Positions 8,927-15,719 of a DNA stretch of 15,828 nucleotides are shown piece after piece (the first letter of the stretch is position 1; every line of letters starts with the position of its first letter). The stretch covers positions 1 to 15,828 of the forward strand of contig JAPWUZ010000027.1 in assembly GCA_028275265.1 (NCBI GenBank), given 5' to 3'. The notes under the pieces are model-generated. The model was not told the DNA's origin and searched no databases. It saw nothing but the letters and a program-made list of their open reading frames with translations. Made by a program: the position numbers and the translations under genes. This stretch comes from Armatimonadota bacterium (GTDB lineage Bacteria > Armatimonadota > HRBIN16).

Positions 8927-9750
8927 CGCGTGCCTCCTCCACCAAAACGGCGTTTCGGTGACAGGGAAACAGCCACCAGCAACATCGCGGTGGACACCAG
9001 CACAATCATCGCTCCGCTGGGCAGATTGAGAAGGGCAGAGAGCGCAAGCCCAGTCCACCCCGCCAGCACCGCGAACAGCACGGAAAGCAGGAACAGCCGG
9101 CTCAGGCGATAGGTGAACTGGTAGGCTGTGGCAGCGGGGTTAATGACCATGCTGAACACCAGTAGTCCACCAATCGCGCTGAGCGAGGCGGTGATGGCGA
9201 CTCCGCTGCACATCAGAACGCTGTAAAACACGGCAGTGGCAGGCAGACCAGACGCCGCGGCGAGTTCGCGATGGAACACTACCGCCTGTAACTCCTTGAA
9301 AAACAGCAGTGTCAGCAGAGTGAGAACGCCCGCTGTGATGCCGAGCAGCCACAGGTTTTCACGGCTGACCGTCAGCACGTTCCCCCATAACCAGCCCAGT
9401 GCCTCGCTTTTTGGTCCGGGCAACAGCGCAAGCAGCAGGAACGCCAGGGCAATAGATGCCGAAAACACCACGCCTATCGCGGTGTCCGGGCTGAGATTGC
9501 CCTTGTCTGCCAGCGGTCCCAGAACGCCTGCCGCCAGAAGGCTGGTCGCTATCGAGCTGATGAGGGGAGATATTCCCATGTGCAAACCGACCAGTGCGCC
9601 TGCAAAAGCCGCGTGCGAAATGCACACTCCGATAAACGACAGACGCATGGTGACGATGAGCACGCCGATGAGCGAGCAGGCTACCCCCGACAGCACCGTT
9701 GCCAGCAGGGCACGCTGCATGAAACCTTCACTCCATAGAGACATCCACAT
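8923..9750 (-). CDS. Metal ABC transporter permease (ABC-3 / ZnuB family)
   Basis: This is the membrane subunit of a Zn/Mn/Fe/Ni-type ABC importer (275 aa, normal for the ABC-3 family). It is almost entirely hydrophobic, with about 8 predicted helices and typical family segments: RLSFIGVCISHAAFAG near the N-terminus, the central GWLWGNVL, and the cytoplasmic ELAAASGLPA followed by SLSAIGGLLVFSMVINPAATA. The ATG at 9750 overlaps the ATPase stop by one base (TGATG) and has AGGAG 8 bases upstream. A longer version from 9774 would overlap the ATPase gene by 25 bases without a better ribosome site. The tail GGGGTR ends inside the methyltransferase start region. Together with the ATPase and periplasmic protein it forms a complete importer. 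The family does not fix the metal; nickel or zinc is suggested by the linked nikR. Confidence 0.9.
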   Translation of the reverse strand: MWMSLWSEGFMQRALLATVLSGVACSLIGVLIVTMRLSFIGVCISHAAFAGALVGLHMGISPLISSIATSLLAAGVLGPLADKGNLSPDTAIGVVFSASIALAFLLLALLPGPKSEALGWLWGNVLTVSRENLWLLGITAGVLTLLTLLFFKELQAVVFHRELAAASGLPATAVFYSVLMCSGVAITASLSAIGGLLVFSMVINPAATAYQFTYRLSRLFLLSVLFAVLAGWTGLALSALLNLPSGAMIVLVSTAMLLVAVSLSPKRRFGGGGTR

Positions 9751-10472
9751 CACACAAACTCCTGTCCCACCCATGTCAGCAGGGCGGATGCGGGCATCTC
9801 TGCCAACGTTTTTCCTCCCTCCATCAATACCACACGGTCACACAGCCCGGCAAGGAAGGGTGCATCATGCGACACGACGATGGTGGTAAGTGCGTTTGCC
9901 TCATGCACTTCTCTGATAAGCTTCCTTAGGTCGCGCACAAACTGCCAGTCCACCGAATTGGTCGGCTCGTCCATCAATAACAGGCGAGGCGACTGAGCTA
10001 GAGCGCGTGCCAGCAACACCCGTTGCTGTTCTCCTCCGGAAAGGTGTCCAAAAGGCTTATCGGCGAGATGTGCGATGCCCATCGCCTGCAAGGCACGATT
10101 TGCCGCCTCGTGGTGCTGCCAGGAGGGCAGCCTCCCCCAGCCGATTTGGGCGTACTGTCCCATCATCACCACATCTCGCGCCGAGACGGGCGCGCCCGCA
10201 TCCACGCGCAGGATTTGCGGTACGTAGCCAATCCGCTGACGCAGATGCGGCGGGTATCTCTGGTGAACGGGCACGCCCTCCACGAACACCTCTCCGCTCT
10301 GTACAGACACCAGCCCCAGCAAGGTGCGCAGCAGGGTCGATTTGCCCGCGCCGTTGTGTCCGAACAGCCCCAGCAGTTCACCCTGTTCTACCTGCAGAGA
10401 CACTCCACGCAGCGCGGGCGTTTTGCCGTAGGCAACCCAGACCTCTCGCAGCTCGCAAGCAGGTGGTTTCAT
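9750..10472 (-). CDS. Metal ABC transporter ATP-binding protein (ZnuC/MntB-like)
   Basis: This 240-residue ABC ATPase powers the metal importer encoded around it. All nucleotide-binding motifs are present: Walker A GHNGAGKST at 38-46, Q-loop YVPQ, signature LSGGEQQR starting at 144, Walker B LLLMDEPT with D168 and catalytic E169, and H-loop VSHD. The D-loop reads SVD. The length and the short helical part after the Q-loop (VVMMGQYAQIGW) fit the ZnuC/MntB class. The start follows the periplasmic protein stop by 6 bases with only a weak ribosome site (ACAGAG), so translation is likely coupled to the upstream gene. Its stop overlaps the permease start. Confidence 0.92.
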   Translation of the reverse strand: MKPPACELREVWVAYGKTPALRGVSLQVEQGELLGLFGHNGAGKSTLLRTLLGLVSVQSGEVFVEGVPVHQRYPPHLRQRIGYVPQILRVDAGAPVSARDVVMMGQYAQIGWGRLPSWQHHEAANRALQAMGIAHLADKPFGHLSGGEQQRVLLARALAQSPRLLLMDEPTNSVDWQFVRDLRKLIREVHEANALTTIVVSHDAPFLAGLCDRVVLMEGGKTLAEMPASALLTWVGQEFV

Positions 10473-10478
10473 ACTCTG

Positions 10479-11306
10479 TTATTTCGCCCGTTTCTGCGCT
10501 TTTACTGCCTCTATGACGCGCCGAACGTTCTCGCGCAGACAACCCTCCCAGCCGGAAGTGTTCTCGAAGCCTCCGGGGAAGTTGCTCAGCGTGACATGCT
10601 GGGCGCCCAGTTCGTGTGCCAGCTCAGCGCCCGTGTTCGCGCCGCTCTGCAGGTTATCGATGACCAGTCGTGCACCTGCTCTCCTTGCGGATGCGGTCAC
10701 CCGTTGCCATTCGGCGGGGGTCAGGTCTTCTGCGCGTCCGTAGGTGGCAACCACCTTCAGACCCATCCACCGCAGCAACGGGTCCAGCATCTCGGAGCCA
10801 ACCACAGGCACATTGGGCGCACCAGCCTGCTTCAGACGGGTTTGCAGCTCGGCATTCAGCCTGATCGCCCGCAGGCGCAGCTGCTTGAGATTGCGCTGGT
10901 AAATGGCTCTACCCGTCGGGTCTATCTGGCTGAGGATTGCCGCTACCTTCTCCGCTGCCTGCACATACGTGCCCGGAACCAGCCAGTTGCCCGGCACAGC
11001 AATACGGTAGACCCGCACCTGTTTGCCTGCTACCTCGCCTACGTGCTCGACGAATCGCTCGAATTGGTGGGCGAACAACACGCCGGAACGGCTGATCGCC
11101 GCCACATCGCTAGGGCGCAGGTCGAAGTGCCCGGGGCAGGATGCGGGCGGTATCAGCACGTTGACCTGCACGCGCTCGCCGCCGATGTCCTTCAGCAAAC
11201 TGCTCAGCAAGGTGGTGGTTGCGGTCAGGCGGAGCGGCTCGGCGGGCGAAGTCGACGCCACACCGAGCCACAGGGCGAGCGCTATCGGGACGCTCAGCCT
11301 CTTCAT
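10479..11306 (-). CDS. Metal ABC transporter substrate-binding protein (ZnuA-like, divergent ligands)
   Basis: This is a periplasmic binding protein of the cluster A-I (ZnuA/TroA) family, 275 aa. Residues 1-22 are a signal peptide (KR, then a hydrophobic core, then SPA before EP). The first metal-site motif is clear: CPGHFDLRPSD with H60. At the usual second His (family pattern PHxW) the sequence reads PGNWLVP (105-111). At the usual third His it reads GSEMLDPLL with E172. The last acidic ligand may be D217 in VIDNLQSG. There is no His-rich loop. Either the metal site differs from classical zinc or manganese proteins, or my by-eye alignment is off in these loops. The ATG overlaps the pseudopilin stop by 4 bases (ATGA) with GAGGGG 6 bases upstream, so the two genes are probably co-translated. 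The family call is strong; the metal is not assigned. Confidence 0.85.
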   Translation of the reverse strand: MKRLSVPIALALWLGVASTSPAEPLRLTATTTLLSSLLKDIGGERVQVNVLIPPASCPGHFDLRPSDVAAISRSGVLFAHQFERFVEHVGEVAGKQVRVYRIAVPGNWLVPGTYVQAAEKVAAILSQIDPTGRAIYQRNLKQLRLRAIRLNAELQTRLKQAGAPNVPVVGSEMLDPLLRWMGLKVVATYGRAEDLTPAEWQRVTASARRAGARLVIDNLQSGANTGAELAHELGAQHVTLSNFPGGFENTSGWEGCLRENVRRVIEAVKAQKRAK

Positions 11307-11983
11307 GGATTCCCCTCGTAAGCGATGTCCCAGTAGTAACGCATGACGCTCTCTGGAACTACTACCAGCGGCGCGCCGTTCGGAGTGATGGGGTAGCCCT
11401 GGCTGTCAGCGCGTTCGGTGTTGCTGTGGTACACGTCGGGCTTCAGCCAGCGGACATGCCCATCTCCGAACAGCAGGTTCGAGCCGCCGCTGTGAACGCG
11501 GGTTACCGCCCAGAAGCAGGTTGCACCTCCCGCAAACAAGCCGGGAGGTCCCACCGGCGGACCGGCGTTGCAACGGTCCCATTCCACCACGAGGATTTTG
11601 TTCGCCGGTTGCACCACTGTTGCCATGCTACGCTCCGGAAAACCTGCGACATACGGGTTACTGTTACCGATGTTGTAACCCTGCCCATAGTACCATGGCA
11701 GATGCCGCCGGCTGGGGCAGTAGTTAATCTCGACGGTTTTGATATACGGCTGCAGACGGCTCTTCCACTGGTAGACAGGCGGATACACCTCGTCATAGTC
11801 GGCAGTGTACATGGCGAACGCCAGCCCCAGCTGTTTCAGGTTGCTCTGGCAGGTGGCTGCGCGCGCCTTTTCCCGCGCCTGTGCAAAGACGGGGAACAGG
11901 ATTGCCGCCAGTATCGCGATAATCGCGATAACCACAAGCAGCTCAATCAGGGTAAAGCCGTCTATTCGTAACCCGTTTTTCAA
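11303..11983 (-). CDS. Type II/IV pseudopilin with H-X9-DG domain
   Basis: This is a prepilin-like protein exported and processed by a prepilin peptidase. From a TTG at 11983 the leader is KNGLRIDG followed by FTLIELL. Cleavage should fall between G9 and F10, with E14 as the conserved mature Glu5. The hydrophobic helix (10-30) carries the Armatimonadota-style LAAILFPVFAQAREKAR, then CQSNLKQLG and MYTADYDE. The C-terminal half has the processing-associated H164-X9-D174-G175 motif (VHSGG...GDGHVRW). The TTG gives a normal 9-residue leader but only a weak ribosome site. An ATG at 12064 has AGAGGTG upstream but would overlap nikR by 44 bases and give a 36-residue leader, so the start is uncertain. 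The gene lies between nikR and the periplasmic metal-binding protein and overlaps the latter by 4 bases. Its function is unknown; such proteins are numerous in this phylum. Confidence 0.85.
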   Translation of the reverse strand: MKNGLRIDGFTLIELLVVIAIIAILAAILFPVFAQAREKARAATCQSNLKQLGLAFAMYTADYDEVYPPVYQWKSRLQPYIKTVEINYCPSRRHLPWYYGQGYNIGNSNPYVAGFPERSMATVVQPANKILVVEWDRCNAGPPVGPPGLFAGGATCFWAVTRVHSGGSNLLFGDGHVRWLKPDVYHSNTERADSQGYPITPNGAPLVVVPESVMRYYWDIAYEGNP

Positions 11984-12020
11984 AATCGTGCTACGCTTCT
12001 GTACAAAAAGGTGGTCGCTT

Positions 12021-12440
12021 TTACACGAGCGACTTGCCGGTGGTCGTACATACCAGTTTGCCATGTTTGACACCTCTCGTGCTGATGAGTTTGTCCGCGA
12101 TGGCTTGCACCTCGGCGGCAGAGCCGCGCACCACCAGCACCTCCATGCAGTTGTGTTCATCCAGGTGTACGTGTGTCGTGCAGACAATGGCGTCCAGGTA
12201 CTGGTGTTGCAGGTGCGTGAGCACGCGGGCGATTTCTCGCACTTCGTGGTTGTAGACAATCGTCACTGTGCCGACCACCTCCCCCGCGTTGCTCTCCCAT
12301 TCGCTTTCCACGAGGACGTCGCGCATGAGGTCGCGTATCGCCTCCGAGCGCGTGCGGTAGCCCTTGCCTTCGATGAGACGGTCGAAGGCATCCACGAGGT
12401 CAGCTGGTATGGAGACGCCAAAACGCTTCAGCCTTGCCAT
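12021..12440 (-). CDS. nikR: Nickel-responsive regulator NikR
   Basis: This is a ribbon-helix-helix repressor with a C-terminal ACT-like nickel domain, 139 aa (E. coli NikR has 133). Residues 1-45 form the DNA-binding part (RFGVSIP, then GYRTRSEAIRDLMRD). All four high-affinity nickel ligands are visible: H79, H90, H92 and C98, matching E. coli H76, H87, H89 and C95 with a constant offset of three. RGVKHGKL near the C-terminus is also characteristic. The ATG at 12440 is preceded by AAAGGTG at 7 bases. A longer reading from 12470 would begin inside the -10 box of the promoter and is rejected. It heads an operon with a complete metal importer, so it probably senses nickel, or another metal it binds, and represses its own operon. 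All ligands are present, so this should be a functional sensor. Confidence 0.95.
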   Translation of the reverse strand: MARLKRFGVSIPADLVDAFDRLIEGKGYRTRSEAIRDLMRDVLVESEWESNAGEVVGTVTIVYNHEVREIARVLTHLQHQYLDAIVCTTHVHLDEHNCMEVLVVRGSAAEVQAIADKLISTRGVKHGKLVCTTTGKSLV

Positions 12441-12460
12441 CGCGTAACACCTTTGAACAT

Positions 12461-12489
12461 ATTGTAGCACGAGTTGCTGGATTCGTCAA
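12461..12489 (-). promoter_or_regulatory. Sigma-70 promoter of the nikR operon
   Basis: Read on the minus strand, TTGACG (12489-12484) and TACAAT (12466-12461) are separated by exactly 17 bases, each one mismatch from consensus. Transcription should begin near 12454, giving a leader of about 14 bases before the nikR ATG. The position between the aminotransferase stop and nikR fits a promoter for the six-gene operon. Confidence 0.8.
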
Positions 12490-12499
12490 ACGCTCGTGC
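12467..12499. promoter_or_regulatory. Candidate NikR operator (GCACGAG-N19-CTCGTGC)
   Basis: A perfect 7-bp inverted repeat, GCACGAG at 12467-12473 and CTCGTGC at 12493-12499, begins immediately beside the -10 box and encloses the -35 box. NikR proteins bind two half-sites separated by a long spacer (GTATGA-N16-TCATAC in E. coli). This repeat has the same layout but another sequence and a centre-to-centre distance of 26 bases rather than 22. Occupancy would block RNA polymerase. Assigning it to NikR is inference from location and geometry. Confidence 0.5.
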
Positions 12500-12512
12500 G
12501 GGTGTTCAGCTG

Positions 12513-13805
12513 CTACAACAGCTGCTCGTGCTGCGCGATGACCTTCTCGAAGGCGCGCGCGATTTGCTCTACCAGTTCCTCGGGTGGCTCGATGACCGGA
12601 CGCAGGTGCAAAATGTTACCCGCCACACGTTCCGCCTGCGGGAAGTCGCCGTCTTTGTAGCCCTCGAACGGCGGCAACCCGAAAAACTCCCCGCCGAGCG
12701 GTCCCCTGCCGTTGCCCCACAGGTCAAACCCTTTGCGGAAGATGGTCTTCTGGTGCTCCAGCTTGCGCCCATACAGCGACACCGGCACGCCTTCTGCCTT
12801 CAGTGCCTCCACAAATCGTTCGGCAGGCAGTCCGTGCAGCTGTTCGGGGTGATAAATGAGCGGATGTCCGGCGTAGAAGCCGGCGGGCTTCGCTTTCGGA
12901 TACGAGCGCACCGGTTCGATGCCACGCATTCCCTGCAGTGCGGCGAACATCTTCTGGCGAAACTCGGTGCGTTTGGCATTGCGGTAGTCCAGTGATTGCA
13001 TCGTTACCCGCGCAATCGCCAGCGCAAGCGGATGCGCCCGCCATTTCTGACCCAGTACCTGCGAGTCCAGCTCGCGGTACTCCGGCAGGGTCAGCTCCTG
13101 CGTGATGCCCGCTCGATGCAGGTGACAGAACGCCAGCATTCGCTCGTAGTACTCCCGATTGTTGGTGGTTACCAGACCCCCTTCACCGCCGCAGATGGGT
13201 TTGCCGTACGGCGGTGAGCCCTGCAGGCTGAAGCAGGTGAGATCCGAGATGTTGCCCACCTTCACCCCATCCCACTCCGCGCCGTGCGCGTGGGCGGCAT
13301 CCTCAACAACCGGAATGCCGTAGCGGTAACTGATGTCACGCAGAGCGTCCATCTCGCACACATTGCCGAACAGGTGGATGGGCACGATGAATCGTGTACG
13401 CGGGGTGATGCGCTTCTCGATATCTTCCGGGTCTGCCAGCAGGGTATGAGGGTCGATGTCACAAAACACCGGGCGTGCCCCCATGTGCAACGCGCCGCCA
13501 TACGTGCCGATGTAGCCCAGCGTGGGCGTGATGAACTCGTCTCCGGGACCGGTCCTCACCGCATAAAACGCGCTGGCGAGGGCGGTCGAGCCGTGGTTCA
13601 CCGAAAGGCAATACTGTGCCCCAACATACTGGCGAAACTCTTCCTCGAACTGTTTCGGGAGACCTGTGCCGGAACCGGACAAAAAATCCGCGTCGATCAA
13701 CTCATTGACAGCACGCTTCATCTCCTCTTTGGGCACTTGCCAGCGATCCAGCGTGGACACGGAAACGGCGGGGCTTCCACCGAAAAGGGCGAGTTTCTCA
13801 CTCAT
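12513..13805 (-). CDS. DegT/DnrJ/EryC1/StrS-family PLP aminotransferase
   Basis: This is a fold-type I PLP enzyme of 430 aa, of the kind that transfers an amino group to keto-sugars or keto-inositols. The N-terminus carries the usual LALFGGSPAV and LSGSGTGLPKQFEEEF elements. NHGSTAL contacts the cofactor phosphate, and VVEDAAHAHG holds D169, which pairs with the pyridine nitrogen. The internal aldimine lysine is K202 in YGKPICGGEGG, five residues before GEGG as in the family. The loop before it is about four residues longer than in typical members (SLQGSPPYGK). Purine-rich GGGGGGAT lies upstream of the ATG. It has its own promoter and stops just before the nikR promoter. No sugar-nucleotide genes lie nearby, so the substrate cannot be named. 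Confidence 0.9.
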   Translation of the reverse strand: MSEKLALFGGSPAVSVSTLDRWQVPKEEMKRAVNELIDADFLSGSGTGLPKQFEEEFRQYVGAQYCLSVNHGSTALASAFYAVRTGPGDEFITPTLGYIGTYGGALHMGARPVFCDIDPHTLLADPEDIEKRITPRTRFIVPIHLFGNVCEMDALRDISYRYGIPVVEDAAHAHGAEWDGVKVGNISDLTCFSLQGSPPYGKPICGGEGGLVTTNNREYYERMLAFCHLHRAGITQELTLPEYRELDSQVLGQKWRAHPLALAIARVTMQSLDYRNAKRTEFRQKMFAALQGMRGIEPVRSYPKAKPAGFYAGHPLIYHPEQLHGLPAERFVEALKAEGVPVSLYGRKLEHQKTIFRKGFDLWGNGRGPLGGEFFGLPPFEGYKDGDFPQAERVAGNILHLRPVIEPPEELVEQIARAFEKVIAQHEQLL

Positions 13806-13839
13806 CGCATATCCCCCCGACCAACAAGCGAACCTTAGT

Positions 13840-13869
13840 ATTATCCACTTCGAACTACAGCAGGGACAA
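13840..13869 (-). promoter_or_regulatory. Promoter of the aminotransferase gene
   Basis: In the 84-base gap after the assembly ATPase, the minus strand carries TTGTCC (13869-13864) and GATAAT (13845-13840) with an 18-base spacer. Transcription would start near 13833, about 28 bases before the ATG. The -10 box has one mismatch and the -35 box has two. Confidence 0.55.
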
Positions 13870-13889
13870 TCCTGCGCGCTGTCGGCAGG

Positions 13890-15617
13890 TTATGCCGCCA
13901 GTGAAAGCGCGTCCGTGACGGAGGTATCAGGCAGTCCCACTTTACTAATGACCTCTTGCAAGCTGGTTACTCCTGCTAGCGCCTTCTGCACCGCGTCCTC
14001 CTGCATGGTGACCATTCCTGCTCGCAGTGCTTCTTGCAGGATTCGCTGAGCCTCCGCTCTTTGCAAAGTGAGCTGCCTGATGGTTTCGTTGACCAGCAAT
14101 ACCTCGTGTACGGCGATGCGACCACTGTAACCCCGCTGGAAACATTGAGGGCATCCTCGAGAACGGTATACCTGTGTGACACCATTGCCAAGCATCGCTT
14201 GTTCCTGCGGGGAGGCGACGTCTACGTATCGGCAGTGTGTGCACAACCGGCGGAGAAGACGCTGCCCAACAACTCCAATCAGGGAGGAGCTAATGAGGAA
14301 CGGCTCGACGCCCATGTCGATGAGGCGAGGTACTGCTCCTGCCGCGTCATTGGTGTGCAGGGTGGACAGGACAAGGTGTCCCGTCAGCGATGCCCGGCAG
14401 GCAATCTCGGCGGTCTCTCGATCACGGATTTCGCCAATGAGCACCACATCGGGATCTTGGCGGAGGATAGAACGCAGCTGCATGGCGAAGGTCAGTCCCA
14501 CTTTTTCGTTCACGTTGGACTGGCTGATGTCTTCGATCTCGTATTCTACCGGGTCTTCGCAGGTCATGATGTTGATTTCGGGACGCGAGATTTCCCGCAA
14601 TGCTGCGTAGAGGGTGGTGGTCTTGCCGGAACCGGTGGGCCCCGTAATCAGGATCATGCCGTAGGGCTGTCGGATAAGTGAGCGGAACCGCTGTAGGTTC
14701 GTTTCCGAAAAGCCCAAGGCATCGAGGCTGTATTTGACCTGGGCATTGTTTAACAGACGCAGTACCACACGCTCGCCGTGCTGGTTGGGAAGGGGCGAGA
14801 CGCGCACGTCGATGCGACGTGCATCCACCTGAAAGGAGAATCGTCCGTCTTGAGGTAACCGTCGCTCGGTCAGGTTGAGGTCTGCCAGCACCTTCACCCG
14901 CGCAATGACCGCCTGTTTCATCGTGTTCGGAATGGTACGCACGTCCACTAAATCGCCGTCGATGCGATAGCGCAGACGAATCCCCCTGCGCTTTGGTTCG
15001 AAATGGATGTCGGTCGCCCCCATTCGTGCCGCTTGCGCCAGTATGTCGTTGACAAGCCGGACGACGGGTGCCTGTTGTACCAGCTGCTCGACGTGGCCCA
15101 CATCCGGTGCGGTTTCGTCTTCGACGCGCAGCAGCTGAATGCCCTCGCTTTCATCGGCGGATCCAGCCTGCTCTGGCGGGATGTCTGAAGCGTAAAACAG
15201 GTCTATTGCCTGCTGTAGCACCTCTGGATTGGTGTAAACGGGTTTAATGTAGCAGTTGGTAATACGTTGGAGGTCGTCGCGAGCAACAAGGTCCATGGGG
15301 TTCAACATCGCCACCACCAGACGGTGCCGCTCCTGGCGCAAAGGCAGAACGCGCAGGTGGCGCGCCAGATGAGCCGGGATAAGGTTGCGCACCTCAGGTG
15401 GAATCACGTTTAGATTCACTTTTTCATAATCCACGCCGAATTGATAGGCTTGCGCCTCCGCCAACTGGTCACTGTTGATGTAACCCAGCCGCATCAGAAT
15501 CTGTCCAAGCAGCTCTTGGGTTTCTTTCTGGATGTTCAGGGCTTGCTCCAGCTGTTCGCCAGTAATGAAGCCCAGTTGTAGCAGTATCTCCCCAATGCGC
15601 AAACGTGTTTTTTGCAT
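13890..15617 (-). CDS. GspE/PilB-type secretion or pilus assembly ATPase
   Basis: This cytoplasmic hexameric ATPase drives type II secretion or type IV pilus extension. At 575 aa it has the normal length. The first 150 residues form the N-terminal T2SSE_N/MshE-like region (IGEILLQLGFIT, ILMRLGYINSDQL). The catalytic half has GPTGSGKTTT with K332, the Asp box (CEDPVEYE), Walker B (DVVLIGEIRD) and the His box (TGHLVLSTLHTNDA). C459, C462, C489 and C492 form the zinc site typical of GspE/PilB. PilT lacks that site and the long N-terminus. AGGAGG is 7 bases before the ATG. The usual partners (platform protein PilC/GspF, prepilin peptidase) are not in the window. It may serve the pseudopilin encoded 2 kb away, but that is inference. 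GspE and PilB cannot be separated from sequence alone. Confidence 0.93.
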   Translation of the reverse strand: MQKTRLRIGEILLQLGFITGEQLEQALNIQKETQELLGQILMRLGYINSDQLAEAQAYQFGVDYEKVNLNVIPPEVRNLIPAHLARHLRVLPLRQERHRLVVAMLNPMDLVARDDLQRITNCYIKPVYTNPEVLQQAIDLFYASDIPPEQAGSADESEGIQLLRVEDETAPDVGHVEQLVQQAPVVRLVNDILAQAARMGATDIHFEPKRRGIRLRYRIDGDLVDVRTIPNTMKQAVIARVKVLADLNLTERRLPQDGRFSFQVDARRIDVRVSPLPNQHGERVVLRLLNNAQVKYSLDALGFSETNLQRFRSLIRQPYGMILITGPTGSGKTTTLYAALREISRPEINIMTCEDPVEYEIEDISQSNVNEKVGLTFAMQLRSILRQDPDVVLIGEIRDRETAEIACRASLTGHLVLSTLHTNDAAGAVPRLIDMGVEPFLISSSLIGVVGQRLLRRLCTHCRYVDVASPQEQAMLGNGVTQVYRSRGCPQCFQRGYSGRIAVHEVLLVNETIRQLTLQRAEAQRILQEALRAGMVTMQEDAVQKALAGVTSLQEVISKVGLPDTSVTDALSLAA

Positions 15618-15679
15618 GGTACAGCCCTCCTGTGGATATTATTGAAGGGTGGTCTTGCCGTCTGGAGGGCTTTTGGCGT

Positions 15680-15685
15680 TATAAT
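15680..15685 (+). promoter_or_regulatory. TATAAT box of the DJ-1/PfpI gene
   Basis: A perfect TATAAT stands 34 bases before the ATG at 15720. The best -35 is TTGCCG at 15655-15660, with a long 19-base spacer, so the -35 is weak. Initiation would fall near 15692, at the short palindrome ACGAAATTCGT (15692-15702). Confidence 0.5.
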
Positions 15686-15719
15686 TAAGGTACGAAATTC
15701 GTTTGCGGGAGGGTTTACA

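Noticed and set aside
8927..9058. Extension of the methyltransferase frame upstream to an ATG at 9058
   Set aside because: It lies inside the permease gene, and the added residues have no counterpart in the family. The TTG at 8926 has a strong ribosome site.
10023..11321. A 432-codon open frame on the plus strand opposite the ATPase and binding-protein genes
   Set aside because: It spans two well-recognised minus-strand genes, shows no known motif and has a low-complexity His/Gln-rich translation typical of antisense frames in GC-rich DNA.
11984..12259. Extension of the pseudopilin frame upstream to an ATG at 12259
   Set aside because: It would overlap most of nikR, and the extra residues resemble no prepilin leader. 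Only starts at 11983 or possibly 12064 are credible.
12444..12450. GTAACAC, resembling a half-site that I recall for NikR in some other bacteria
   Set aside because: No matching GTGTTAC partner is found at a suitable distance, and the bases overlap the nikR ribosome-site region, so chance is likely.
12454..12517. Further inverted pairs TGAACA/TGTTCA and TGTAGCA/TGCTACA around the nikR promoter
   Set aside because: Their spacings (over 40 bases) do not fit a NikR dimer-of-dimers site, and the TGTAGCA/TGCTACA arms reach into the aminotransferase stop codon. They could form DNA or RNA structure, but nothing supports a role.
13860..13880. Hairpin GCAGG/CCTGC after the assembly ATPase stop (minus strand) as a terminator
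   Set aside because: The stem is only 5 bp, no T-run follows, and it overlaps the -35 box of the aminotransferase promoter.
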